Positions 7,324 to 17,140 of a DNA stretch of 24,846 bases are shown here, piece by piece. Source of the DNA: a virus. The position numbers and the translations under genes were made by a program. Where the stretch lies: IMG/VR virus record IMGVR_UViG_3300030109_003025, positions 1 through 24,846 of that record. One strand, 5' to 3'. Within the stretch, counting starts at the first letter, position 1. The number at the start of each line of letters is the position of its first letter. The notes beneath the pieces were generated by a model, which did not search any database, was not told the DNA's origin, and saw nothing but the letters and a program-made list of their open reading frames with translations.

Positions 7324-10300
7324 TTATTCAGTTCTTAACTTGGTTATATCTGAATCTTGTGTTACTATTGTTGTTGGTGATACCTGATTAACTTCAATAG
7401 GTTCTTTACCATCTATTGTGTTATCTCTTGTTAAACTTACTCCTTGATAAAAAGTTCTAAATAATGATGAATCGTATGCTACACTTTGAACATCACTATT
7501 AATAAATGATGAACTATATGCCACCGGCGTTCCGATTGAAGCACTTAGTGAACTTGAATAAAAGTATCGTTTTTCTTGATTGTGTTCTGCAGTTCTTGAA
7601 GCAGTTACATTTGGTTGTAATACTTCTGTAAATATTTTGTTACTTGTTCCTGGCCCATCCTCAACACTTGCTGTTGCATATGTTGTTCCATATTCGCCTC
7701 TTTTGTCTATACCATCCAATATCATTATAGAACGATTGTTTAAGAATCCTAATGATGAACCTGTATCAAAGAATGCTAAATTAATTTCACCATCGTATGT
7801 ATTATATTCACCACCTATCTCAACCATATTATTATCAGAACCACTTATAATTCTTGTTACTTGGATTCCCATATCAAAGTGTCCTGCATTTTCATAATAA
7901 CGATTATCAAATTCTGGTCTATCTCCAACAACTTGCTTTGAACGCTCTAATATATTTGGTTCAATCAATACTCCAAGTGAAGCGTTTGCTCTTGCAGGAA
8001 TTAAGTTAGTTACTTGTGTAAATACACTTGAGTCATAATACTTTAATATTCTTAAGTAATCCCAAAAATTATTTGAATTTGAATATCGTTTAAAATATTC
8101 TGTGCGAATATCTCTTAAGTCAGGATAGTTCTTTTTAAATTCATCTCTTGGGTCACCGATATAATCATCAAAGTTAAAATCTGCTATACTATAAATAATA
8201 TCTTCATTAACTACATCAGTTGGTGAGAAGTAAATTCCTAATCTATTACTATCTATTGGTGCAAAGTCGTCTGATGATTTTTCTTTTCTTTCATTAACCA
8301 CTAATGGTTGTTTAATTGTTGTGTCTTCAATTCTAATCTTTGTTGCATTTCTTCTTGCTGGCCCAACATCAGGAACTCTCATTTGTTCTTTGTCTACTAA
8401 TGTTCTTGAAAAATTACCTGTAAATCCACTAACTTGAACACTATGTTTTTCATAACTTGTAACATGCGCTGAACTCGTTACACCAAATGTTGTAATGTTT
8501 TTATTGTCGTTCAATTCATAACGAATTAGTAGATTATCATATGATGATGAATATGTATTTCCATTATATGCTTTTGGTGTTCTAACGTGATTATCAAACA
8601 CACTTGCTGTTAATGGTTCTGACCATAAACGATATTCCATCAAAGAACCTGTAAACATATTTGTTCCAAATCTACTACCACTACCACCTAAGTATATGTG
8701 TCCACTTGAAGTGTATGAAGCGTTCATATTTGATGCCGTGACTATCATAGCTTCACTTGATTCGTATAGAATTTTTTCTCTTGAAGCTTCGTAATACTTT
8801 GTTGTCAGTTCATAAGAAGCACTTGTATAAATATTTTCTGAAGTAAATTCTGCTCCACTACCTGACATTGTTCTTTTTAACATTACTGACCAAAACTCAT
8901 CATTATAAAATGGTTGTTCTGATGAAGTGATATAATTTACAACTCCGTCTGAACCACTAATGGTAAATCTTAAATGTCCATAATCATCTGTCTTACCATT
9001 ATCTTCCAATGAGATAGCGAAGTCACCATCTTTTTGTAGTATGACTTGGTCTTGTGATTTAGGACTTCTAAATCTAAATTCTAAAGTATCTGGTAGTAAA
9101 TTACTACTTGTCCCCCATTTAGTTTTAATGTATTGTGATGCTTTAAAATCTGTTGCTCTTGTAAACTTTCTTTTAATTTCATAATTAACACCTGTTCCTT
9201 TGTCTGGTCCACCATACTCACGAACCCTTAACATTGAACTTGGAATACCATAACAATTTAGTAAACCCGTTAATGCTCTTCTTGTTCCTTTTGCTTTAAT
9301 AAAGAAAGGTAAGTTTGCTAATATCCTTTTCCATATTTCTTCTGTAACTTCTTCTTGTGGTGTTTCATATAAATCTCCACCATCAGCGTCTTTACCCAAT
9401 AAATACTCAGGTAAAATCATCAAATCATTTCCAGTTACTAAATCTAATCCAAGTGCAGCTGCATAGTGCTTTGCTACATCCTTAGATATACCCTCAGATA
9501 TTTTTTCTACTCGTTTGTTTAAATCGGTTATAGACTTTGTATATGTCCATACTTCATCAAATTGTTGTCCAACCATATCCATAAATTCTAAAAATACATT
9601 ATTGGTTGGGTCTGCATTAATATGTTCTGGTAAAGAATTTCTTAAAGAGTTCATATTTCGTTGGTCATAAGCAGAAGAACTTGCTATCATCGCATTATAC
9701 CAAGTAGAAGCATCTGAACCTGTTGTGTGAGCTAATGTAAATGGTGAAGATGAATTTTCTTTTGGCCAAGCTGTATCGTGAAATTGTCCGTCTGATGAAC
9801 TAACATAAGATGAACTTTCAAAATATAAATAATGCTCATATGGGTCAAATGAATTAATCACTCTTTGTTTTTGTAATTCTACCTTTTCTTGTTGTGCAGC
9901 TGAATCTGCTATTAATACAAAAGAAGCACTCGCTGCACTATGACTTTCAATCAATAATAATTTTTTTCTAAAGTTTTTAAGTCTTCTTTCTGCACTTGAA
10001 AAGTTTACAAAGTTTCCAAAACCTGTATCATCATTTTCAAATTCTAAATCAGTTGTAGTTTTTTGATAATCAATATTTGGTTGAACCTCTAATAAACTTT
10101 GAGATACCAATAATCTTTCTATATCTCTTTTATCATTATCTTTGTTACTTGTTAGATTATCGTGTGATGAATAGTTTGTTCCTTGAAAATTAATTGGATT
10201 ATCAACTGAATTCATATTTGGAATTCTTAAGAATATTCCATTATCCTCTTTATCGATAAATGGTTCTAAACGAACTACATCTTTATAATCCGGCAATCTT

Positions 10301-11457
10301 TTTTCTACAAAATAAACTTTATCTTGAAGTCCTGCTTGATTTAAAGGTTGTTTTAATTTAAGATATCTTTCATCACCAGAATCATCAAGTTGTTCGTTTA
10401 TGACCAAATAATATTGGTTATCTTTAACCATATAGGTTTTGTATCGTTGGATATTATTCTTGATATAATTAACTCTAAAGTTTTTAAACTTTTTCGCTAC
10501 TTCGTCATCACCTTTATGGTTATAAATATTTACACCATCATTGTAAGATAATGAAACTCTAACACGATTACTATCCAATACTTCTTCGATGGTTGCTACA
10601 AAGTCTCTTGGTGTTAATTTGTTTTGTGCTTCTACATTAGTTACAATTTTTTCTTTTGCTTTACCTGATGTGCCACCACTTTCAGTTTCACCAATTGGAT
10701 TAATAACTTTTTTTATTTTCTTAGGAATAAATCTACCTAACCCTTGAGATGTTAATTCTACTTCTACCTCTTTTGAAGCTTCAAATGGAATATTACTTTC
10801 ATCTTTTCCTGTAAGAACATGCTCTCTAAATTCTTCTCTTAATTTCTTTAAACTTGATGGTGGGTCTTTTGGGTCAAATCCAGCGTCTTTGATTGGGTCG
10901 TGTATGACTTTTCCGTCTTCACCGATTTCTTCTAATACTACTCCACCTGGTCCGAGAACTTCTGTTACTCCGTCAGGTCTTAAAATTGTTTGTCCTGTTT
11001 TTATTTTTGAAGGAACTTGAACACCAATATCTTTATTCGAATATCTATCACCCGTCGGCACTGATTCATACTTAGCAGTTGTTACATTTGGTGGTGGTAT
11101 TGTTAATGATTGAACTGGTGAAGGTTCTGGTTTAGCTTTTGTTGTATTTTTAGTTTCTTCAACAAACTCAGCTACTGTATTTAAAAATGAGTCCTTTGGT
11201 TTAAACATCGCTCTGATGTTTTCTGCTGCATTACCTTTGTTCGAAGTGTTTTTTTGTTCTACAATTTCAGATAGTTTTGGTCTCGTTGGTAATGATGGTG
11301 GTGCTGTAACCTTTTGTCTAAAGAATCCTTTTTTTCTTCTTGCTCGTTGAACGGCGTCTTTAGCAGCAGATTTTGGTGCTGATGGTCTACCACCTCCAGC
11401 AGATGCTCTATTGTTTTCGGAAATTAATCCTCTATCATATCCTTTTTCTTGTGCCAT
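7324..11457 (-). CDS. Large baseplate wedge/tail protein with tail-protein-I-like and LamG-like domains
   Basis: At 1377 residues this is the largest protein in the window. The first 220 or so residues are Lys/Pro/Ser-rich and probably disordered. Around residues 615-760 is a helical segment containing LPFFIKAKGTRRALTGLLN, which resembles P2 gpI-type tail proteins and the matching part of marine gp7-like wedge proteins. Residues about 785-965 look like a LamG/concanavalin A-like sandwich, including FWSVMLKRT and FTGSLMEYRLWSEPLT, a fold often used to bind glycans. The remaining C-terminal part is beta-rich. The ATG overlaps the previous stop as TAATG. By position it is the gp7-like wedge component, possibly with a host-glycan-binding domain; gp7 identity is inference. 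Confidence 0.6.
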   Translation of the reverse strand: MAQEKGYDRGLISENNRASAGGGRPSAPKSAAKDAVQRARRKKGFFRQKVTAPPSLPTRPKLSEIVEQKNTSNKGNAAENIRAMFKPKDSFLNTVAEFVEETKNTTKAKPEPSPVQSLTIPPPNVTTAKYESVPTGDRYSNKDIGVQVPSKIKTGQTILRPDGVTEVLGPGGVVLEEIGEDGKVIHDPIKDAGFDPKDPPSSLKKLREEFREHVLTGKDESNIPFEASKEVEVELTSQGLGRFIPKKIKKVINPIGETESGGTSGKAKEKIVTNVEAQNKLTPRDFVATIEEVLDSNRVRVSLSYNDGVNIYNHKGDDEVAKKFKNFRVNYIKNNIQRYKTYMVKDNQYYLVINEQLDDSGDERYLKLKQPLNQAGLQDKVYFVEKRLPDYKDVVRLEPFIDKEDNGIFLRIPNMNSVDNPINFQGTNYSSHDNLTSNKDNDKRDIERLLVSQSLLEVQPNIDYQKTTTDLEFENDDTGFGNFVNFSSAERRLKNFRKKLLLIESHSAASASFVLIADSAAQQEKVELQKQRVINSFDPYEHYLYFESSSYVSSSDGQFHDTAWPKENSSSPFTLAHTTGSDASTWYNAMIASSSAYDQRNMNSLRNSLPEHINADPTNNVFLEFMDMVGQQFDEVWTYTKSITDLNKRVEKISEGISKDVAKHYAAALGLDLVTGNDLMILPEYLLGKDADGGDLYETPQEEVTEEIWKRILANLPFFIKAKGTRRALTGLLNCYGIPSSMLRVREYGGPDKGTGVNYEIKRKFTRATDFKASQYIKTKWGTSSNLLPDTLEFRFRSPKSQDQVILQKDGDFAISLEDNGKTDDYGHLRFTISGSDGVVNYITSSEQPFYNDEFWSVMLKRTMSGSGAEFTSENIYTSASYELTTKYYEASREKILYESSEAMIVTASNMNASYTSSGHIYLGGSGSRFGTNMFTGSLMEYRLWSEPLTASVFDNHVRTPKAYNGNTYSSSYDNLLIRYELNDNKNITTFGVTSSAHVTSYEKHSVQVSGFTGNFSRTLVDKEQMRVPDVGPARRNATKIRIEDTTIKQPLVVNERKEKSSDDFAPIDSNRLGIYFSPTDVVNEDIIYSIADFNFDDYIGDPRDEFKKNYPDLRDIRTEYFKRYSNSNNFWDYLRILKYYDSSVFTQVTNLIPARANASLGVLIEPNILERSKQVVGDRPEFDNRYYENAGHFDMGIQVTRIISGSDNNMVEIGGEYNTYDGEINLAFFDTGSSLGFLNNRSIMILDGIDKRGEYGTTYATASVEDGPGTSNKIFTEVLQPNVTASRTAEHNQEKRYFYSSSLSASIGTPVAYSSSFINSDVQSVAYDSSLFRTFYQGVSLTRDNTIDGKEPIEVNQVSPTTIVTQDSDITKLRTE

Positions 11458-12329
11458 TAGTAATCTCTGTCTGCTGCTCGTTCTTGTAATTCATTATCAG
11501 CGTCTTCGTCACCTTGTCGTGCTAACTCAATTAAATCTTGTTGTGTTAACTTGTTGTAATTTTCCTCTACGCCTTCATCTTCTATTTCTTCTAAATCTTC
11601 GTTTGTGGTGTCTTCTTCACCTGTAACTTTATACATACTTGGTATGACAATTTGTCCACCTATCATATTTTGTGTAAATCCCCTATCTTGTGGGTCGATG
11701 TCAAATTCTAAAACATTTCCATCTTTGCTATCGAACTTGATTAGTCCACTATTATTTGACGAAATTGGTGAGTATTCAATTAAGGAATTCATTTCTTTAA
11801 AATCGTTCACATATTCTTGTGTGTTTACCATCGAATCAAGTTCTACTTTACACTCCATTCTATCAGGAGCCACATCAGAAATAACATACTTTTGCTCTTT
11901 TATGTATACTTCAACTGGTTCTGCATTTCCCTTTTCTTCATCAGATATAAATTGAAAGTGTCTTATTTCACCATTGACAACTTTTCTTTCAGTAGGACCA
12001 GTATATAATTGCCCACTTGCTGTAACAAATATAGTTCTTGGTCTACCTGCCAACCTTCTTAAAAACTTGTAAGTAACTTTGTAATCACCTTGACGAAATC
12101 CCAAATCTCTCAAATGTTGTCCGATATCTAAATCAGTAAAGTTTCCACTTGAATCGATTTCAACTTCGTTTAGAGCTAATATCTTTGTTGCTAATAAGTT
12201 ATCATTTAAACCATAAACATATAATGCAACAAAATCATTAGTAGTATCTTTACCAAAGCTACTATAAACTTTATCTTGTTGATAGTAGGTCAGCTTTTCA
12301 TTATCTGTAAATCCATATTCTAATGCCAT
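11457..12329 (-). CDS. Unidentified structural-module protein with acidic C-terminus
   Basis: This 290-residue protein of unrecognised family starts MALEYGFTDNEKLTYYQQDK. The first 230 or so residues appear as mixed beta structure with a segment FLRRLAGRPRTIFVTASGQL. The last 55 or so residues are strongly acidic and helical, probably a flexible tail or docking region. It is coupled on both sides by TAATG overlaps, between the 254-residue unknown and the large wedge protein, so a baseplate assembly role is likely. No catalytic motif is visible. Confidence 0.5.
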   Translation of the reverse strand: MALEYGFTDNEKLTYYQQDKVYSSFGKDTTNDFVALYVYGLNDNLLATKILALNEVEIDSSGNFTDLDIGQHLRDLGFRQGDYKVTYKFLRRLAGRPRTIFVTASGQLYTGPTERKVVNGEIRHFQFISDEEKGNAEPVEVYIKEQKYVISDVAPDRMECKVELDSMVNTQEYVNDFKEMNSLIEYSPISSNNSGLIKFDSKDGNVLEFDIDPQDRGFTQNMIGGQIVIPSMYKVTGEEDTTNEDLEEIEDEGVEENYNKLTQQDLIELARQGDEDADNELQERAADRDY

Positions 12330-13093
12330 TAGTTGTCCTCATCTCTCACATATGGTAAATCAAGTTTTAACCATATTTCTTGTCCTCTTCTCGTAAAATA
12401 TAAGTGTTCATTAATTACATCATCATAACGAAAAGTACCTATGTCTTTTTTTAAAGAGCTATAATTATGTCTATCACTTCTCTTTTTCTTTTTATACCAC
12501 TTACCTTTCTTTTTACCTTTAAGAGTAAATTTTTTAACTGGCCTTTCTTCTTTTGGGTCATTTGATTGTATAAAGCTTACCCAACCATCTGGATTATCTC
12601 CACCAGCTGTGCCCTCTTGTTTAAAGAATTTATTCAATCTTTCGTGTAGTAAGTCTGTTGACATATCGGGTGTGTTTTCTTCTTGAAAATATTCGTTAAT
12701 AAATTGAATTAAAAAATCTCTATTTGTCATTTGAAATTGAACTGTATCTTCGGTAGTATTTGTATCATCATCTTCATCATCATCCTCAATGTCTGAATCA
12801 GTAAAGTAATGAGTAAAAGAGTTATCAATATCTCCTACAAAAAATTGTTGTTTGTTTTCTAATCTAACTTGTTGATTATCTTCTTCTAAAGAAATTCCAT
12901 CAATAGAACTTTCAAACGAAACAAGTCTTCCTTGTTCATCTCTTAATGGTTGTTTAGAATCAACAACCGAACCTGATACATTTAGTTTAGCTTTTAAATC
13001 GTCGATTTCATTTTGATATTCTTCAACATCACCATTTAATATATTATTGTAATGTTCCGATTTTAATCTTACATCTTTAATTCTATATGGCAT
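12329..13093 (-). CDS. Unidentified baseplate-module protein with separate acidic and basic blocks
   Basis: The 254-residue product has an N-terminal helical part (about 11-37), a run of Asp/Glu at about 99-116, a globular-looking centre (about 117-180) and a lysine-rich block at about 187-209 (KKFTLKGKKKGKWYKKKKR). The C-terminal 35 or so residues look strand-rich. I do not recognise the family. The alternating charge blocks could mediate binding between baseplate subunits or keep the protein unassembled until its partner arrives, but this is speculation. It starts four bases after the DNRLRE-like gene and overlaps the next gene as TAATG. Confidence 0.5.
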   Translation of the reverse strand: MPYRIKDVRLKSEHYNNILNGDVEEYQNEIDDLKAKLNVSGSVVDSKQPLRDEQGRLVSFESSIDGISLEEDNQQVRLENKQQFFVGDIDNSFTHYFTDSDIEDDDEDDDTNTTEDTVQFQMTNRDFLIQFINEYFQEENTPDMSTDLLHERLNKFFKQEGTAGGDNPDGWVSFIQSNDPKEERPVKKFTLKGKKKGKWYKKKKRSDRHNYSSLKKDIGTFRYDDVINEHLYFTRRGQEIWLKLDLPYVRDEDN

Positions 13094-13097
13094 TGTT

Positions 13098-14261
13098 TTA
13101 TCTCACTACTCTAAATTCATATTCATCATCATAGTAATTAATTTGTTCATCATTTCCACTACCACTAACTACCTTGAAACAAAATCTATAATTTCTTTCT
13201 GCTTGCAATCCGTCCATTTGTATGTTGAAAAAATTACCTGTTGAATCACAACTAATTTTAGAACCTGTTCCAAATGGAATTATTTCTTCCTCAGTATCAG
13301 CGTCTTTTACTTGATAGAAAGCAGATGCGCTTGGTAAATATTTTACATCTAATTCTGCGGGTGTTGTTGCAAAAGCGGTTGTTGGATATAGTTCTCTACC
13401 AACTACTCTTAGTTTTACTTTTGACTTTTCCTTGTATTCAGGTCTTAAATTTTTAAAATAAACTTTTAGTCTTTCTAAGTCTGTTGCTGTTAATGCAGAC
13501 AAACTTCCTGTTGACCAACTTGAATCATCCCACACTGCTTCTAATTTAGGTGGATAGATTGTATGTGTTTCTCTTGAAAAGTATTTTAGATTTCCTAATC
13601 GAGTTGAGTCACCTTCTTGTCCTGAAGAAAAATTAAACATTGATGATGATGGGTGTTCTCCGTAAGAACCACTATCTTCTCTTTTAACAATGAAGCCGTT
13701 GTTCGGGTAAATAGAACTCGAATGAATCCAATTGTTTACTAAGTCAGTTACATCTGCCCTAACATCTTTATCATCAAAAGTTAAGTTGTATGAAGAACTG
13801 ATATTGTATTCTTGTCCAGAAGCGTAACTTGATGTAAACCAAGTTCCTCCGTCAGTCAATACTGAACCCGTTACCCAAGGTGTTTTTGCCTCGTGGTCAC
13901 GATATTGAAAACTTGCTCCGTCATCGGTTACTGGATTGTGGTCAAGTTTTCCTGTTCCTTGTTTCCAACTACCACTAACCATATAGATGTGTAGTGGTTG
14001 TTCTGCTTCAACCTCTTCTGAAGTTGCGTCGAATAAATTTAAATAATATTTTGTAGTAGAAGGCATCAGACCACTTTGAACTGACTCAGAAATATAACTT
14101 AAGTCAAAGTCAATCAAGATTCTTGATACATTTCCAATTGTTCCACTTTGTTGAACAACTTTATTAATTTCTAATATCTCATCTAATCCAGTATTAATTG
14201 AAGATGTTGTTCCACCTGAATAGATTGTTGTATCTCTTTTTCCAAATTCAAAATAATGCAT
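13098..14261 (-). CDS. Baseplate-module protein with DNRLRE/CBM-like beta sandwich
   Basis: Residues about 20-248 of this 387-residue protein follow the DNRLRE-type pattern: an IDFDLS strand, YYLNLFDA, HIYMVSGSWKQGTG, a VTDLVNNWI segment near residue 170, NNGFIVKRED, and closing PPKLEAVWDD. DNRLRE domains are found in extracellular and surface proteins and are related to some carbohydrate-binding modules. The remaining 140 residues form further beta-rich structure. The start overlaps the gp6-like stop as TAATG. Position directly after gp6 suggests a wedge component; a glycan-binding role is possible but not shown. Confidence 0.6.
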   Translation of the reverse strand: MHYFEFGKRDTTIYSGGTTSSINTGLDEILEINKVVQQSGTIGNVSRILIDFDLSYISESVQSGLMPSTTKYYLNLFDATSEEVEAEQPLHIYMVSGSWKQGTGKLDHNPVTDDGASFQYRDHEAKTPWVTGSVLTDGGTWFTSSYASGQEYNISSSYNLTFDDKDVRADVTDLVNNWIHSSSIYPNNGFIVKREDSGSYGEHPSSSMFNFSSGQEGDSTRLGNLKYFSRETHTIYPPKLEAVWDDSSWSTGSLSALTATDLERLKVYFKNLRPEYKEKSKVKLRVVGRELYPTTAFATTPAELDVKYLPSASAFYQVKDADTEEEIIPFGTGSKISCDSTGNFFNIQMDGLQAERNYRFCFKVVSGSGNDEQINYYDDEYEFRVVR

Positions 14262-16228
14262 TATTTGTCTCCTATGACCATACCCTCGATATCAGCATCA
14301 GGGAATTTCAGTTCAAATATACTTGGGTCTAATGAAGGATATATAATTCCATCTTTTGATGCGGAATCAATATCATAAACATTACCGCTATATCCATCAC
14401 TGGCTTTATATTTATTTTCTATTACAATTAAATTCTTTTGTGGATTGTTTGTTTCTGGTGCAACAATAGAAACAACTCCGTCAACTAACGATAGTTGATA
14501 TGCTAAATCACTCAACACAATTGGTTGATTAATTTGCCACTTTTCTGTTGCGAAGAAGTTTTTAACTTGTTGTATTGCTCTAAACAATACATCATTTTTA
14601 TTATATCCTCTACGAGTTATAATATTAAATTTTACACCGATGTTTATAACATATGCGTCTTTAAGATTAATCGCATCTGTCAATACTCTATATTGGGATA
14701 GATATGTTTTTAAATTTTGCTTTACTGCTTGATTGACTGCAGCTAATTTTTTAGTTCCTGTATATCCTAATAAATACATATTTAATGCTAATGGGTTAGA
14801 TTTTTCTGATGTTATAGTTTCAACCTGCCCATTGTTCACTTGTAGTTGAGTTTCTTCTAATTGTTCATCTTGAACAATAAATGCTTTTGCAATATTACCA
14901 TACTTTTGTGGTAATGAATAAACTCTTGTAATGTAATCTGCTTTTGTAACTGCTCTGTTTTGTGCATTGAAATATGCTGCAGCATTTTCTTTAATCTCTC
15001 TTAGTGTCTCTTCACTTGCTCCACCCGATGAAGGTAGTTGATTGTAAACTCTTAGACTTGAATCAGCTGTGAGTGCCGTGTCACTATTTAAACCTGTTGT
15101 GCTATTTGTATAGACTTTTCTATTGAATCTATTAATTGTGTTGGATGGAACATTATGTTCTACCGCTCCACCATAATTGTAAGTTATGGTTAGTGTTGTA
15201 TTCGCTGGTGATAATCCAAATGTTTGTGTTTTTAAAAAGTTAGTTGGGTCAAATGACTCATCTAATCTCGATACACCCGTTCCTAATGATGAACCAACAT
15301 TATCAGGATTTGGAATTAGTTCTTCGTCTGCGTCCGAACTAATACCACTACCGAATCTTAGTTCCATTCTATCATCTTCACGAACATAAGTTGTAAATCT
15401 TTTTGCTGTTTTAATTAGTTTTAATAAGTATGGCGCATCGTTTTGGTATTGAGATAAATTTGGGTCATTCAATGTTGTATTTTCTTCTGATTCAAAAATT
15501 GTATCTTGTGCTAAGAAAGGAACTTGATACCAATCATTTCCTTCACTATCAACACAAGAGACTACTTCAGTTACTTTCTTTTCTGACAATACTATCTTGT
15601 CAAACTTTTTAGCGCCAGTAAATACGAATTCTTCACTTGTTCTTGTTCCAGATTTTGCTATTCCTTTTTTAGTTAATCTGTAATTTGTAGGATTTGTTCC
15701 AGAAGATGGTTGTAACATTTCAACATCCATCGTATCTAATGAACTTGATACCTTAAAGTTTACATCATCTAATAAAGTAAATTCTGTTCCGTTACTTGAA
15801 ACAACGGTAGAATTAGCTTCTATCTTTCCTGCATAATCTAAGTCTGCTTTAAATTTTCCACCACCCAAAGCTTTAGCAGGAACATCTACTTGAAATGATA
15901 ATTCTACTGTTGAAGGTGCTGCTAATCTTGGTTTGTATCCATATGATTGTGCGATTGCCAATACATTTTTTCTTTCTTCTGCAAATTGTAAAAGTGTTTC
16001 TCTGAATTGATTATCAACATAGTAATTCAATACATCACCGACATATGCTGCCATTTCAACAAACATCATACCTGGTGATGCTTCATTGAAATCATTGTAT
16101 TGATTTGGGAAATATGATTTCGCAAATTCAATTAAATTTTGTCTGATATCACGGAAATCTCTACCGAGATAATTTACCTCTTTCTTTACTAACTTCTTAT
16201 TTGTTCCGTAATCTAACCTTGCTGGCAT
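14261..16228 (-). CDS. 6: Baseplate wedge protein, gp6/J-like
   Basis: This 655-residue protein starts MPARLDYGTNKKLVKKEVNY with the segment DFRDIRQNLIEFAKSYFPNQ, then SPGMMFVEMAAYVGDVLNYY, a signature of gp6/baseplate J-like wedge proteins. The C-terminal half contains ENAAAYFNAQNRAVTKADYI and a segment around VKNFFATEKWQINQPIVLSD, both usual for the J-like domain. In T4, gp6 dimers form the inner ring that joins the wedges around the hub. It lies immediately after gp25, the conserved partner order in contractile injection systems. Length is close to T4 gp6 (660 residues). Confidence 0.88.
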   Translation of the reverse strand: MPARLDYGTNKKLVKKEVNYLGRDFRDIRQNLIEFAKSYFPNQYNDFNEASPGMMFVEMAAYVGDVLNYYVDNQFRETLLQFAEERKNVLAIAQSYGYKPRLAAPSTVELSFQVDVPAKALGGGKFKADLDYAGKIEANSTVVSSNGTEFTLLDDVNFKVSSSLDTMDVEMLQPSSGTNPTNYRLTKKGIAKSGTRTSEEFVFTGAKKFDKIVLSEKKVTEVVSCVDSEGNDWYQVPFLAQDTIFESEENTTLNDPNLSQYQNDAPYLLKLIKTAKRFTTYVREDDRMELRFGSGISSDADEELIPNPDNVGSSLGTGVSRLDESFDPTNFLKTQTFGLSPANTTLTITYNYGGAVEHNVPSNTINRFNRKVYTNSTTGLNSDTALTADSSLRVYNQLPSSGGASEETLREIKENAAAYFNAQNRAVTKADYITRVYSLPQKYGNIAKAFIVQDEQLEETQLQVNNGQVETITSEKSNPLALNMYLLGYTGTKKLAAVNQAVKQNLKTYLSQYRVLTDAINLKDAYVINIGVKFNIITRRGYNKNDVLFRAIQQVKNFFATEKWQINQPIVLSDLAYQLSLVDGVVSIVAPETNNPQKNLIVIENKYKASDGYSGNVYDIDSASKDGIIYPSLDPSIFELKFPDADIEGMVIGDK

Positions 16229-16230
16229 TT

Positions 16231-16638
16231 CTATTCTCCGATATTAAAATTAAATGTTATAGTTTCGAATGAGTCGGGTTCTAATGATACTGAAAACTCT
16301 AATGACACATTAACTTCATTGGTATCACTGGTTTCAAGAACTTGTATATCGATTATGTTTATATAAGGTAACCAAGAAGAAGTAGCATCTCTAATAGCTT
16401 CATCAATTCTATCTCGTAAACCTGGACCTTGTTCAAAAATAAGTTCTTTTAATCTTGAACCAAATTCTGGTTGCATTACCCTTTCACCCTTTGATGTTAA
16501 TAGTAAGTTTCTTAAATTAGATTTTGCCTGTTCGAGTATAGTTTTTGTTTTATAAAAAAACCCCTCTGGACTATGGTCTAATGGAAACCTAATACCAACA
16601 TACTTGTCGTCATTTTTATCTATTTCTCTTACACTCAT
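16231..16638 (-). CDS. 25: Baseplate wedge protein gp25 (lysozyme-like fold family)
   Basis: The 135-residue product matches the gp25/GPW family in length and pattern. It has RFPLDHSPEGFF near the N-terminus, the conserved core motif QPEFGS at residues 56-61, and a C-terminal strand LEFSVSLEP. In T4-like tails gp25 sits at the junction of wedge and sheath and helps start sheath polymerisation. Despite the family name it is structural, and no catalytic claim is made. It is two bases upstream of gp6. Confidence 0.9.
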   Translation of the reverse strand: MSVREIDKNDDKYVGIRFPLDHSPEGFFYKTKTILEQAKSNLRNLLLTSKGERVMQPEFGSRLKELIFEQGPGLRDRIDEAIRDATSSWLPYINIIDIQVLETSDTNEVNVSLEFSVSLEPDSFETITFNFNIGE

Positions 16639-16645
16639 CTATGTT

Positions 16646-17128
16646 TTATGGTCTATGACCTTCTTTCTTTTTATTAATTGCTTTCATTAATCCAGAATAA
16701 TCACGAGTCAATGCATTTTGAACATCTTCAGGAACTGAATCTACACTAACACCTGCTTTTTTGATTGTGTCAACTGCTGCCATTTCTCTTGCTCGCTCTT
16801 TGTTTTGGACTCCACCTAAGTTTCCGTAACCCAATACTTCTGCCATATTGTCAGAACCTAACACTCCTCCGCCTAAAGACGGATATTCATCAGTTTGAGT
16901 TTCTTGTGCTTTCAAACTCTTAGTCTGATTCAATACTTCATTTAACGCTTTGTTTTTAGTGTATTGTTTTTTAGGTTGTTTTTTAACCACTGGCTTTGGT
17001 TTAGGTTTAGAAATAGTTTCTGATAAACTGATTTCTTTATCCTCGTTAATAAATATCTCTGTCATCTGTTTTTTGACTTCCTTACGGACAACTAATTCAA
17101 TTATCTTTACTAACTCATTCTTCTTCAT
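16646..17128 (-). CDS. Small structural-module protein between hub and gp25
   Basis: The 160-residue product has an N-terminal helical segment (MKKNELVKIIELVVRKEVKK), a Lys/Pro-rich linker (about residues 42-60), and a C-terminal region with VPEDVQNALTRDYSGLMKAI. An AAGGAG Shine-Dalgarno sequence lies before the ATG. From memory, proteins with this layout occupy the same place between the gp5-like and gp25 genes in marine T4-like phages, but none has a name I can give. The N-terminal helix plus linker suggests an assembly factor or a flexible structural connector. Confidence 0.55.
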   Translation of the reverse strand: MKKNELVKIIELVVRKEVKKQMTEIFINEDKEISLSETISKPKPKPVVKKQPKKQYTKNKALNEVLNQTKSLKAQETQTDEYPSLGGGVLGSDNMAEVLGYGNLGGVQNKERAREMAAVDTIKKAGVSVDSVPEDVQNALTRDYSGLMKAINKKKEGHRP

Positions 17129-17140
17129 TATTACTCCTTG

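Noticed and set aside
7580-7897. Plus-strand ORF of 105 residues
   Set aside because: It lies entirely within the reverse strand of the large wedge protein gene and shows no independent coding signal.
11605-11955. Plus-strand ORF of 116 residues
   Set aside because: It is antisense to the 290-residue structural-module gene, with no ribosome-binding site or recognisable pattern.
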